Assembly: GCF_900302445.1 (NCBI RefSeq)
Contig: NZ_ONZF01000002.1
Span: 434,001 to 498,000 of the forward strand
Source: Palleronia abyssalis
Lineage (GTDB): Bacteria > Pseudomonadota > Alphaproteobacteria > Rhodobacterales > Rhodobacteraceae
Direction: 5' to 3'
DNA: 64,000 nucleotides
Both the position numbers and the translations under genes were made by a program. This document shows, piece after piece, positions 8,405-15,888 of the stretch (position 1 is its first letter; the number at the start of each line of letters is the position of its first letter). The notes beneath the pieces were generated by a model. It was not told the DNA's origin and did not search any database. It was given only the letters and a program-made list of their open reading frames with translations.

Positions 8405-9688
8405 ATGAAAAGACTGATCACGGCGGTTGCCTTGACCGCCACGCTTGCAGGCCCCGCGATGGCCGAGCTGGTGTTTCCCAACCTCAGCTACCGGACGGGG
8501 CCCTATGCCGCCAACGGCATCCCCTTCGCCGACGGCTATGCCGATTACTTCACGCTGATCAACGAGCGCGACGGCGGTGTCGGCGGTGAGATGATCAACA
8601 TGATCGAGTGCGAAACCGGCTATAACACCGAGAAGGGTGTGGAGTGCTATGAGTCGACGAAAGGCCAAGGCGCGTTGCTGTATCAACCGCTGTCGACGGG
8701 CATCACCTATCAGTTGATCCCCCGCGTCTCGGCGGACGGCATCCCGATGCACACGCTTGGATACGGCCGGACGAGCGCATCGCAGGGCGAAGTCTTTAAG
8801 TGGATCTTCAACTATCCCGCGACCTATTGGGACGGCGCCTCGGTCGCGATCAAGTACCTGATGGACGAGAATGGCGGCGACCTGTCGGGCAAGAAGATCG
8901 GGCTGGTCTACCACAACTCGGCCTACGGGAAGGAGCCGATCCGCACCCTGACCGAATTGTCCGAAATGCACGGGTTCGAGCTTTTGGAACTGCCCGTCGA
9001 TCATCCTGGGCAGGAGCAACGGTCGACCTGGGTGCAGGTGCGCCAGCAGCGGCCTGATTACGTGATCATGTGGGGATGGGGCGTCATGAACCAAGTCGCC
9101 ATCCAGGAGGCCGTGAATATCCGCTTTCCGATGGAGAACTTCATCGGCATCTGGTGGTCCGGATCCGAGAACGACGTGATGCCCGCGGGCGAGCGTGCGA
9201 ACGGTTACAAGGCGCTGAACTTCCACGCGGTGGGCGATGACTTCGAACTCTATGACGATCTGGAAGAATATGTCTGGTCTGCAGGTCTGGGCGCCGGTGC
9301 GGGCGATCAGCATGGGACGGTCCTGTATAACCGTGGCCTCTATGCCGCGATGATCGCCGTGGAGGGTGCGAAGAAGGCGCAAGAGATCCACGGCGTCAGC
9401 GCCATCACCCCCGCGCAGATGCGTGACGGCATGGAGCAGCTTGCGCTGACCGAGGAAAGGATGGCCGACCTGGGTCTTGCCGGCTTCGGCCCGACCTTCG
9501 AGGCGTCCTGTACCAACCACGGCGGATCGGGGCGTGCCGCGATCAACCAGTGGAACGCCGAGACGGGCGAATGGGAGGTTCTGACCGACTATATCCAGTC
9601 GAACCAGGACCTGATCGAGCGCCTCGTCGAAGAGGACGCGATGGCCTACGCCGAAGAGAACAACATCGAACTGCGGTGCCAGGACTGA
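8405..9688 (+). CDS. livK: ABC transporter substrate-binding protein, LivK type
   Basis: This 427-aa periplasmic binding protein has a clear signal peptide (MKRLITAVALTATLAGPAMA, cleavage after residue 20). The two-lobed type-1 fold is suggested by GGDLSGKKIGLVYHNSAYGK and later segments. GGGAGGAAAGAC precedes the ATG. The protein is longer than amino-acid-binding LivJ/K (about 370 aa), as is usual for relatives that bind aromatic or aliphatic acids. With two CoA ligases nearby, a carboxylate ligand is plausible. Confidence 0.9.
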   Translation: MKRLITAVALTATLAGPAMAELVFPNLSYRTGPYAANGIPFADGYADYFTLINERDGGVGGEMINMIECETGYNTEKGVECYESTKGQGALLYQPLSTGITYQLIPRVSADGIPMHTLGYGRTSASQGEVFKWIFNYPATYWDGASVAIKYLMDENGGDLSGKKIGLVYHNSAYGKEPIRTLTELSEMHGFELLELPVDHPGQEQRSTWVQVRQQRPDYVIMWGWGVMNQVAIQEAVNIRFPMENFIGIWWSGSENDVMPAGERANGYKALNFHAVGDDFELYDDLEEYVWSAGLGAGAGDQHGTVLYNRGLYAAMIAVEGAKKAQEIHGVSAITPAQMRDGMEQLALTEERMADLGLAGFGPTFEASCTNHGGSGRAAINQWNAETGEWEVLTDYIQSNQDLIERLVEEDAMAYAEENNIELRCQD

Positions 9689-9697
9689 TGTGATCCT

Positions 9698-9726
9698 TCC
9701 CCGGGCGGCGGTCGGTCGCCCGGGGA
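9698..9726 (+). other. Strong intercistronic hairpin livK-livF
   Basis: CCCCGGGCG (9699-9707) pairs perfectly with CGCCCGGGG (9717-9725) around a 9-nt loop; an outer T-A pair adds one more. There is no T tract, so it is more likely an mRNA-stabilising or partial-attenuation element than a terminator. A hairpin 3' of the binding-protein gene is common where that subunit is needed in excess. Confidence 0.65.
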
Positions 9727-9748
9727 CCATTCCGGGGAGGAGAGTGCG

Positions 9749-10600
9749 ATGAGCGTGACCGAGGCCCAGACGCTGGACCGGCCCGGCGGAGCGGACGACG
9801 CGCCGCTGCTGGAGGTCAACAATATCGAGGTGATCTACAATTCGGTCATCCTCGTGCTGAAGGGCGTGTCCCTGAGCCTGAAGAAAGGCGGGATCACGGC
9901 GCTTCTGGGGGGCAACGGCGCGGGCAAAACGACGACGCTGAAGGCGATCTCGGCGTTGCTGAGATCGGAGCGGGGGGAGGTCACCAAGGGATCGATCCTC
10001 TATCGCGGCGAGAAGGTGCAGGACCTGAACCCGTCCGAGTTGGTCAAGCGGGGCGTCATCCAGGTGATGGAGGGGCGGCACTGCTTCGAGCACCTGACCG
10101 TGGAGGAGAACCTGCTGACCGGCGCCTATACCCGTGGTGACGGCCGGGCGAAGGTCGAGGCGGATCTCGAACTGGTCTATACCTATTTCCCGCGCCTGAA
10201 GGAGCGGCGGAAGAGCCAGGCGGGATACACCAGCGGCGGAGAGCAGCAGATGTGCGCCATCGGCCGCGCCATGATGGCCCGGCCCGAGACGATCCTGCTG
10301 GACGAGCCGTCCATGGGCTTGGCGCCGCAGCTGGTCGAGGAAATCTTCGGCATCGTGAAGGATCTGAACGAGCGTGAGGGCGTGAGCTTCCTGCTGGCCG
10401 AGCAGAACACCAACGTGGCGCTGCGCTTTGCCCATCAGGGATATATCCTGGAATCAGGGCGGATCGTGATGGATGGCAAGGCCGACGCGTTGCGCGAGAA
10501 CCCGGACGTCAAGGAGTTCTATCTTGGCATGTCGGACGAAGGACGGCGGTCGTTTCGCGACACCCGCTCGTACCGGCGGCGAAAGAGGTGGCTGAGCTGA
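9749..10600 (+). CDS. livF: ABC transporter ATP-binding protein, LivF type
   Basis: This 283-aa ATPase has Walker A GGNGAGKTT (near residue 54), signature TSGGEQQMCAIGRAM, Walker B TILLDEPSMGLAP and the switch region LLAEQNTN. An approximately 20-residue N-terminal extension and a basic C-terminal tail (RRSFRDTRSYRRRKRWLS) exceed the roughly 235 aa of classical LivF. GGGGAGGAGAG precedes the ATG. It completes the importer with livG/H/M/K. Confidence 0.92.
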   Translation: MSVTEAQTLDRPGGADDAPLLEVNNIEVIYNSVILVLKGVSLSLKKGGITALLGGNGAGKTTTLKAISALLRSERGEVTKGSILYRGEKVQDLNPSELVKRGVIQVMEGRHCFEHLTVEENLLTGAYTRGDGRAKVEADLELVYTYFPRLKERRKSQAGYTSGGEQQMCAIGRAMMARPETILLDEPSMGLAPQLVEEIFGIVKDLNEREGVSFLLAEQNTNVALRFAHQGYILESGRIVMDGKADALRENPDVKEFYLGMSDEGRRSFRDTRSYRRRKRWLS

Positions 10601-10604
10601 GTGG

Positions 10605-10657
10605 GGATTTTCGCGGGCGAAAATCCGCCTCCGGCGGGGGTATTTGGTCAAGGGTGA
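10605..10657 (+). repeat. Hairpin-plus-GGGTATTT repeat, copy B (livF end)
   Basis: A perfect palindrome GGATTTTCGC-GG-GCGAAAATCC (10605-10626) is followed by GCCTCCGGC and then GGGTATTTGGTCAAGGGTGAA (10638-10657 region). The layout is the same as copy A, with a different hairpin sequence but the same 3' module. The hairpin begins just after the livF stop and may terminate or stabilise the livF transcript. Confidence 0.8.
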
Positions 10658-10735
10658 ATGAAGGGGGCGTTATTCCGTAACGTCCCCTTGTTATTGAGAG
10701 ACGGCCGCGAAAGAGCCGATAAGGGAGAGATGAGG

Positions 10736-11935
10736 ATGACCGACGATCTGGAGTTTCGCGACGCCGCGGCACGGGACGCCGCGCTGGCCGAGGTTCTGCC
10801 GGTGCAAGTGGCGCGGGCGCAGGGTCTTTCGGGGTATGGCTTGGCCGGCGTGGACGCAGCGGGCGTGACGGACCGGGCCGCGTTGGCGGCGCTGCCGGTG
10901 CTGCGCAAGTCCGACCTGATCGCGGCCCAGAAGGACGCGCCGCCTCTTGGCGGGCTGACGGGGCCGATTTCGGGGTTCACCCATGTCTTCCAGTCGCCCG
11001 GCCCGATCTACGAGCCGGGCAAGATCGACGGCGACTGGTTCCGCATGGCCCGGTTCCTGCGCGCCTGCGGGATCGGGACCGACGATATCGTGCAGAACTG
11101 CTTCGGCTATCACCTGACGCCCGCGGGCATGATGTTCGAAAGCGGCGCGCGGGCGGTGGGGGCGACCGTGCTGCCCGCCGGGACGGGCCAGACCGAGCTT
11201 CAGGCGAAAGCGGCGGCGCAGCTTGGGATCACCGCCTATGCCGGCACGCCGGATTACCTGAAGGTGATCCTGGAAAAGGCGGACGAGTTGGGGCTGACGC
11301 TGGGGATCACGAAGGCCGCCGTCTCGGGCGGGGCGCTGTTCCCGTCGCTGCGCGAATGGTACCGCGATCGCGGGATCGCGTGCCGGCAGTGCTATGCGAC
11401 CGCGGACCTGGGCAACATCGCCTATGAGAGCGAGGCGATGGAGGGGCTGATCGTCGACGAGGGCGTGATCGTCGAGATCGTGACCCCCGGCACCGGCGAT
11501 CCGGTGCCGGAGGGCGAGGTCGGCGAGGTCGTCGTGACCACGTTGAACCCCGATTACCCGCTGATCCGCTTCGCCACGGGGGACCTGTCGGCAGTGCTGC
11601 CCGGCCAGTCACCCTGCGGGCGGACCAACATGCGCATCAAGGGCTGGATGGGGCGCGCGGACCAGACGGCGAAGATCAAGGGGATGTTCGTCCGGCCCGA
11701 ACAGGTGGCCGATCTGGTCGCCCGCCATCCCGAGGTATCCCGCGCCCGCGTCACCGTCACCCGCGAAGGGGAAGCCGATGCCATGCATGTCGCGCTGGAA
11801 ACGGACGCGCCCGCGGGCGGCTATGAGGACAGCGTGCGCGACGTGCTGAAACTGCGCGGGACGGTCGAGACGGTTGCACCCGGCAGCCTGCCGCGCGATG
11901 GCAAGGTCATCGACGACCAGAGACACTACGACTGA
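10736..11935 (+). CDS. Phenylacetate-CoA-ligase-like AMP-binding protein
   Basis: This 399-aa protein is of the PaaK-like adenylate-forming group. Recognisable parts are GTGQTELQ (about residue 150), AGTPDYL, the PLIRFATGDLS block and a C-terminal lid with RADQTAKIKGMFVRP. Where PaaK enzymes carry SSGTTG, this protein has FQSPGPIYEPG, so nucleotide binding may differ. Start ATG 10736 follows AAGGGAGAG; an ATG at 10730 sits on top of that site. It is the last gene of the liv cluster. It may activate the transported acid or be a divergent ligase; the substrate is unknown. Confidence 0.8.
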   Translation: MTDDLEFRDAAARDAALAEVLPVQVARAQGLSGYGLAGVDAAGVTDRAALAALPVLRKSDLIAAQKDAPPLGGLTGPISGFTHVFQSPGPIYEPGKIDGDWFRMARFLRACGIGTDDIVQNCFGYHLTPAGMMFESGARAVGATVLPAGTGQTELQAKAAAQLGITAYAGTPDYLKVILEKADELGLTLGITKAAVSGGALFPSLREWYRDRGIACRQCYATADLGNIAYESEAMEGLIVDEGVIVEIVTPGTGDPVPEGEVGEVVVTTLNPDYPLIRFATGDLSAVLPGQSPCGRTNMRIKGWMGRADQTAKIKGMFVRPEQVADLVARHPEVSRARVTVTREGEADAMHVALETDAPAGGYEDSVRDVLKLRGTVETVAPGSLPRDGKVIDDQRHYD

Positions 11936-11952
11936 CACGAAGGAGCCCGCCC

Positions 11953-13569
11953 ATGCGCGCCGTTATCACTGCCCTTGCCCTCTCGCTCGTCACGGGTCCC
12001 GCCCTGGCCGATGAGGTCGCGCTGTTGATCGGGAACGACCGATACGACGCGCTGGACAGGGTCGAGGCCGCGCGCGGGATCGACGATGCAGGGGCCGCGC
12101 TGCGCCGGGCCGGGGTGGAGGTGATCACGCTCGAGGATGCGGACCGGGGGGCGATCTTCGATGCGGTTCGGCGGTTCGAAGGGCGGATCGACGAGGCCGA
12201 TGCGCTGGCCGTCGGTCTGGTCGGGCGCTTTGCCGAGGTCGGGGGCGAGACGTGGTTCCTGCCTGCCGATGCCCAAGGCGCCAGCCCCGTGGATGCCGCG
12301 GCGTCGGGGATGCCGCTGTCGTTGCTGGCAGAGTTGTTGGGCGAAATGCCCGGTCGCGCGGTCATGGTGCTGGGCGCGCCCGGGGAGGTTGGCGATATCG
12401 ACCTGCCCCAAGGTGTGATGCTGGCTCAAGGAGAGCCCGATGCGGCGCTGCGCTATATCGAGGATCGACTGGCCCAGCCCGGCGCGCGTCTGACCGGGGC
12501 CGAGGACATGAGCTTCGACGGGTTCGTCAGCAACTCGCTGGTGTTCATTCAGCAGGATCAACCGGCTGCCACGCCTACCGCGCCGGCCAACGATGCCGAA
12601 GCCGCCTATTGGGCGCTGACCCAGCAGCGCGATAACGCCGACGCCTATGCCGCTTATTTGTCGCGCTATCCCGACGGGCGCTATGCGACCGAGGCGCAGG
12701 CCGAACTGGATCGCCAGAGCCAAAGCCCCGAGGAGCAGCTTGCCAGCGCCGAAGAAGCGCTGGGCCTTGGGCGCGACGCGCGGCAGGCCGTTCAGCGCGA
12801 TCTGTCGGTCTTGGGCTACGACACGCGCGGGATCGACGGAATTTTCGGGTCGGGCACGCGTGGCGCGATCCGTGGGTGGCAGCAAAGCCGCGGGTTCGAG
12901 CCGACAGGCTATCTGACCCAAGCTCAAGTCGATGCTCTGGATGCGCAGGGGGCCGAGCGGCGGGAGGCGCAACGCGCACAGGACGAGGCGCTTTGGGCCG
13001 AGATGGGCCAGGAACGGTCCGAGGCCGAGTTGCAGGCCTATCTGGAACGGTTCCCTGGCGGATTCCATGCCGAGGAGGCGAACCGGCTTCTGACCGAAAT
13101 CCGCAACAGTCAGGCTGCCGACGATGGCGCGACCGAGCGGGAGCGTCAGATCTGGCGCGCAACCCAGCAGGAGAACAGCGCTGACGGGTATCGCCGCTAT
13201 ATTGCCGCGTTCCCGGATGGGGAGTTCGTGGGCGCGGCGCGCGCGGCGATCGCCGGCCTTGAAGGGCAGGTGCAGCAGCCGCAACAACCTCAGCAACAGT
13301 CGCCCATTCAAGCCCCTGCGCCGCAGGACAGCGCCAATGCGCAGGAAGAGGCACGTCTTGGCCTGACGCCGATCACCCGCCGCGCGGTCGAGACGCGACT
13401 GGAGGCGCTGGGCTTCCAACCGGGGGCCGTGGACGGCACCTTCGATCAACAGACCCGCGCGGCGCTGCGCCGGTATCAACAAAGCGCGGGACTGCCGCAG
13501 ACGGGGTATGTGAATCAGGTCACTGCAGTCCGGCTGCTGGCCGACACCCTGCGCGATGTCCTGCGGTGA
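11953..13569 (+). CDS. Secreted pseudo-caspase with peptidoglycan-binding domains
   Basis: This 538-aa protein has a signal peptide (residues 1-19). A peptidase C14-like core occupies about residues 22-180, recognisable from EVALLIGNDRYD and WFLPADA. Three repeats of the W/Y..Y..YL..(Y/F)P.G type lie at about 216-254, 345-383 and 398-436. There are two PG_binding_1 modules (about 272-330 and 468-530) and a Gln/Pro-rich linker (439-451). The catalytic His block (normally YYAGHG) reads GLVGRFA and the Cys block (normally DACR) reads VLGAPG, so the protease site is lost. It is probably a periplasmic wall-binding scaffold. Confidence 0.8.
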   Translation: MRAVITALALSLVTGPALADEVALLIGNDRYDALDRVEAARGIDDAGAALRRAGVEVITLEDADRGAIFDAVRRFEGRIDEADALAVGLVGRFAEVGGETWFLPADAQGASPVDAAASGMPLSLLAELLGEMPGRAVMVLGAPGEVGDIDLPQGVMLAQGEPDAALRYIEDRLAQPGARLTGAEDMSFDGFVSNSLVFIQQDQPAATPTAPANDAEAAYWALTQQRDNADAYAAYLSRYPDGRYATEAQAELDRQSQSPEEQLASAEEALGLGRDARQAVQRDLSVLGYDTRGIDGIFGSGTRGAIRGWQQSRGFEPTGYLTQAQVDALDAQGAERREAQRAQDEALWAEMGQERSEAELQAYLERFPGGFHAEEANRLLTEIRNSQAADDGATERERQIWRATQQENSADGYRRYIAAFPDGEFVGAARAAIAGLEGQVQQPQQPQQQSPIQAPAPQDSANAQEEARLGLTPITRRAVETRLEALGFQPGAVDGTFDQQTRAALRRYQQSAGLPQTGYVNQVTAVRLLADTLRDVLR

Positions 13570-13648
13570 GTTGGGGCGCTAACATCGAATGCTTCCATCG
13601 CCGCACGGGGTGCGATAGATCCGGTGCACCCCTTTTCGGAGCCGCCTC

Positions 13649-14686
13649 ATGACCGACCGTCCCATACCGCCCCGCCGCCCGATGACGTTGCGCGACGTCT
13701 CGGAGGCATCGGGCGTCAGCGAAATGACGGTCAGCCGGGTGCTGCGCAATCGCGGCGATGTCAGCCAGACGACGCGCGAACGGGTGCTCGAGGCGGCGAA
13801 GGACCTGGGCTATGTGCCGAACAAGATCGCGGGTGCGCTGGCGTCCAGCCGGGTGAACCTTGTGGCGGTCATCATCCCCAGCTTGTCGAACATGGTGTTT
13901 CCCGACGTCTTGGGCGGCATCACCGAGGTGCTGGACGAGACTCACCTGCAACCCGTCGTGGGCGTCACCAACTATCGCCCCGAGCGGGAGGAAAAGGTGA
14001 TCTACGAGATGCTGTCCTGGCGGCCCTCGGGGATCATCATTGCGGGGATCGAGCATAACGACGCCTGCCGCAAGATGCTGACGGCGGCCGATGTGCCTGT
14101 GGTCGAGATCATGGACGTGGACGGCGATCCGGTGGATTCGGTCGTCGGCATCAGCCAGCGCCGCGCGGGCCGCACGATGGCCGAGGCGATCCTGAAACAG
14201 GGGTTCGAGCAGATCGGGTTCCTCGGCACGCAGATGCCGCTGGACCACCGGGCGCGGAAACGCTTCGAGGGGTTTACCGAGACGCTGGCCCGCCGGGGCA
14301 TGGAAGTCGCGGATCAGGAATTCTATGCCGGAGGCTCGGCCCTCAAGAAGGGGCGCGAGATGACGGAGACCATTCTGGGGCGTAACCCGGATCTGGATTT
14401 CCTGTGGTACTCCAACGACATGATCGGCGCGGGCGGATTGCTGTGGTGTCTGGAGCAGGGCATCGACATTCCCGGCCGACTGGGCTTGGCCGGGTTCAAC
14501 GGGACCGAGCTTCTGGACGGTCTGCCGCGCAAGCTGGCGACGATGGATGCCGGACGGCGCGAGACGGGGCGCGAGGCCGCCAAGATCATCGCGGGCCGCG
14601 CCGATGGCACGTTGACCGAGCCCAAGCGGGTCGAGATCGAGCCCACCGTGGCCTTTGGCGACACGCTCCGGCGCTACAAGCCCTGA
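13649..14686 (+). CDS. LacI-family transcriptional regulator
   Basis: This 345-aa repressor has an N-terminal LacI helix-turn-helix (MTLRDVSEASGVSEMTVSRV, from residue 12), a hinge helix (IAGALASS) and a periplasmic-binding-protein-like effector domain (NLVAVIIPSLSNMVFP onward). The sequence is closest in feel to GntR-type gluconate regulators. Upstream spacing is only 79 bp and the gene lies just before an alcohol dehydrogenase on the same strand, which may be a target. The effector is not deducible. Confidence 0.88.
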   Translation: MTDRPIPPRRPMTLRDVSEASGVSEMTVSRVLRNRGDVSQTTRERVLEAAKDLGYVPNKIAGALASSRVNLVAVIIPSLSNMVFPDVLGGITEVLDETHLQPVVGVTNYRPEREEKVIYEMLSWRPSGIIIAGIEHNDACRKMLTAADVPVVEIMDVDGDPVDSVVGISQRRAGRTMAEAILKQGFEQIGFLGTQMPLDHRARKRFEGFTETLARRGMEVADQEFYAGGSALKKGREMTETILGRNPDLDFLWYSNDMIGAGGLLWCLEQGIDIPGRLGLAGFNGTELLDGLPRKLATMDAGRRETGREAAKIIAGRADGTLTEPKRVEIEPTVAFGDTLRRYKP

Positions 14687-14748
14687 GGCGCTTGCGGGCC
14701 CTGCGCGGGCGGATCATGCTCCGGGCTGTAACCGCCCGGGAGGATTGA

Positions 14749-15876
14749 ATGAAAACGCGCATTGCCATGCTGAGCGAGATGGGCCTGCCCCGTCCCTATA
14801 CCGACTCGCAGCCCCTGAAGATCGTCGAGGCCGAGCTGGACGATCCCGGCCCGACCGAAATGCGCGTGAAGATCGCCGCCGCGGGGCTGTGCCATTCCGA
14901 CCTGTCGTCGATCAACGGCGACCGGCCGCGGGCGATGCCGGTGGCGCTGGGGCACGAGGCTGCGGGCATCGTGGAAGAGGTCGGCAACGCGGTGACGCGG
15001 TTCGCGCCGGGCGATCATGTGGTGCTGATCTTCGTCCCTTCCTGCGGGCAATGCCTGCCCTGTGCTGAGGGGCGGCCTGCCCTCTGCCAGCCCGCCGCGA
15101 AAGCCGCGATGGGCGGATCGTTGTTGTCGGGGGAAAAGCGGATCCGCGTCGATGGCGAGGTGGTCGACCACCATATCGGTGTCTCGGCGTTTTCCGATTA
15201 CGTGGTGATCGACCAGGGAAGTGCCGTGAAGATCGGCAAGGATATCCCGCTGGACAAGGCGGCGTTGCTGGGTTGCGCGGTACTGACCGGGGCAGGGGCT
15301 GCGCTGAACTCGGGCACGCTGAAGACGGGGCAAAGCTGTGCCATCGTTGGGCTGGGCGGCGTCGGGCTGGCGGGTCTTCTGGCCGCTCTGGCCGCCAGCG
15401 CCTATCCGGTGATCGCGGTGGACCTGTCTGCCGCGAAACGCGATTTCGCGCTCGAGCTTGGCGCGCATCACGTTATCGACCCAGCCGAGGAGGGCGCGGT
15501 CGCCAAGGTTCAGGAGCTGACCGGCGGCGGCGTGGATGTCGCGGTCGAGGTCGCGGGGTCCACCCGCGCGCTGCGCTTTGCGTGGGATATCGTCAAGCGC
15601 GGCGGGATCGCGGTGACGGCCGGCCTGCCGCATCCCGATGACGAAGTCTCGATCCCCGCCGCCGCGCTGACAGTCAGCGAGAAATCCCTGCGCGGCAGCT
15701 ATGTCGGGTCCTGCGTTCCAAAGCGCGACATTCCCCGGTTTGCCGACCTGATGATGTCGGGCGCCATGCCGATCGAAAAGTTGATGACCCACAAGATCAA
15801 GCTCGAGGACATCAACGAAGGGTTCGAGAGGCTGGCCGCGGGCGACGCGATCCGGCAGGTCATCGTCTTCGACTGA
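14749..15876 (+). CDS. Zinc-dependent alcohol dehydrogenase (MDR family)
   Basis: This 375-aa medium-chain dehydrogenase has catalytic zinc ligands in AAGLCHSDLS and GHEAAG. The structural zinc site has four Cys (CGQCLPCAEGRPALC, about residues 99-113), and the NAD(P)-binding motif is GLGGVGLAGL. GGGAGGATTG precedes the ATG. It follows the LacI regulator by 62 bp and is convergent with the protease gene, with 12 bp between stops. The substrate is unknown; class III enzymes are the nearest relatives by motif. Confidence 0.87.
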   Translation: MKTRIAMLSEMGLPRPYTDSQPLKIVEAELDDPGPTEMRVKIAAAGLCHSDLSSINGDRPRAMPVALGHEAAGIVEEVGNAVTRFAPGDHVVLIFVPSCGQCLPCAEGRPALCQPAAKAAMGGSLLSGEKRIRVDGEVVDHHIGVSAFSDYVVIDQGSAVKIGKDIPLDKAALLGCAVLTGAGAALNSGTLKTGQSCAIVGLGGVGLAGLLAALAASAYPVIAVDLSAAKRDFALELGAHHVIDPAEEGAVAKVQELTGGGVDVAVEVAGSTRALRFAWDIVKRGGIAVTAGLPHPDDEVSIPAAALTVSEKSLRGSYVGSCVPKRDIPRFADLMMSGAMPIEKLMTHKIKLEDINEGFERLAAGDAIRQVIVFD

Positions 15877-15888
15877 CCCTTCAGCCGA

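Noticed and set aside
5228-8481. Long minus-strand open frames opposite the liv permease genes
   Set aside because: They have no conserved motifs and are rich in His, Gln, Asp and Arg, and the plus strand carries the transporter genes with good start sites.
13570-13648. tRNA or small RNA gene in the short gaps between genes
   Set aside because: I scanned the intergenic gaps, all under 300 bp, for cloverleaf and T-loop (GTTCRA) patterns and found nothing convincing.
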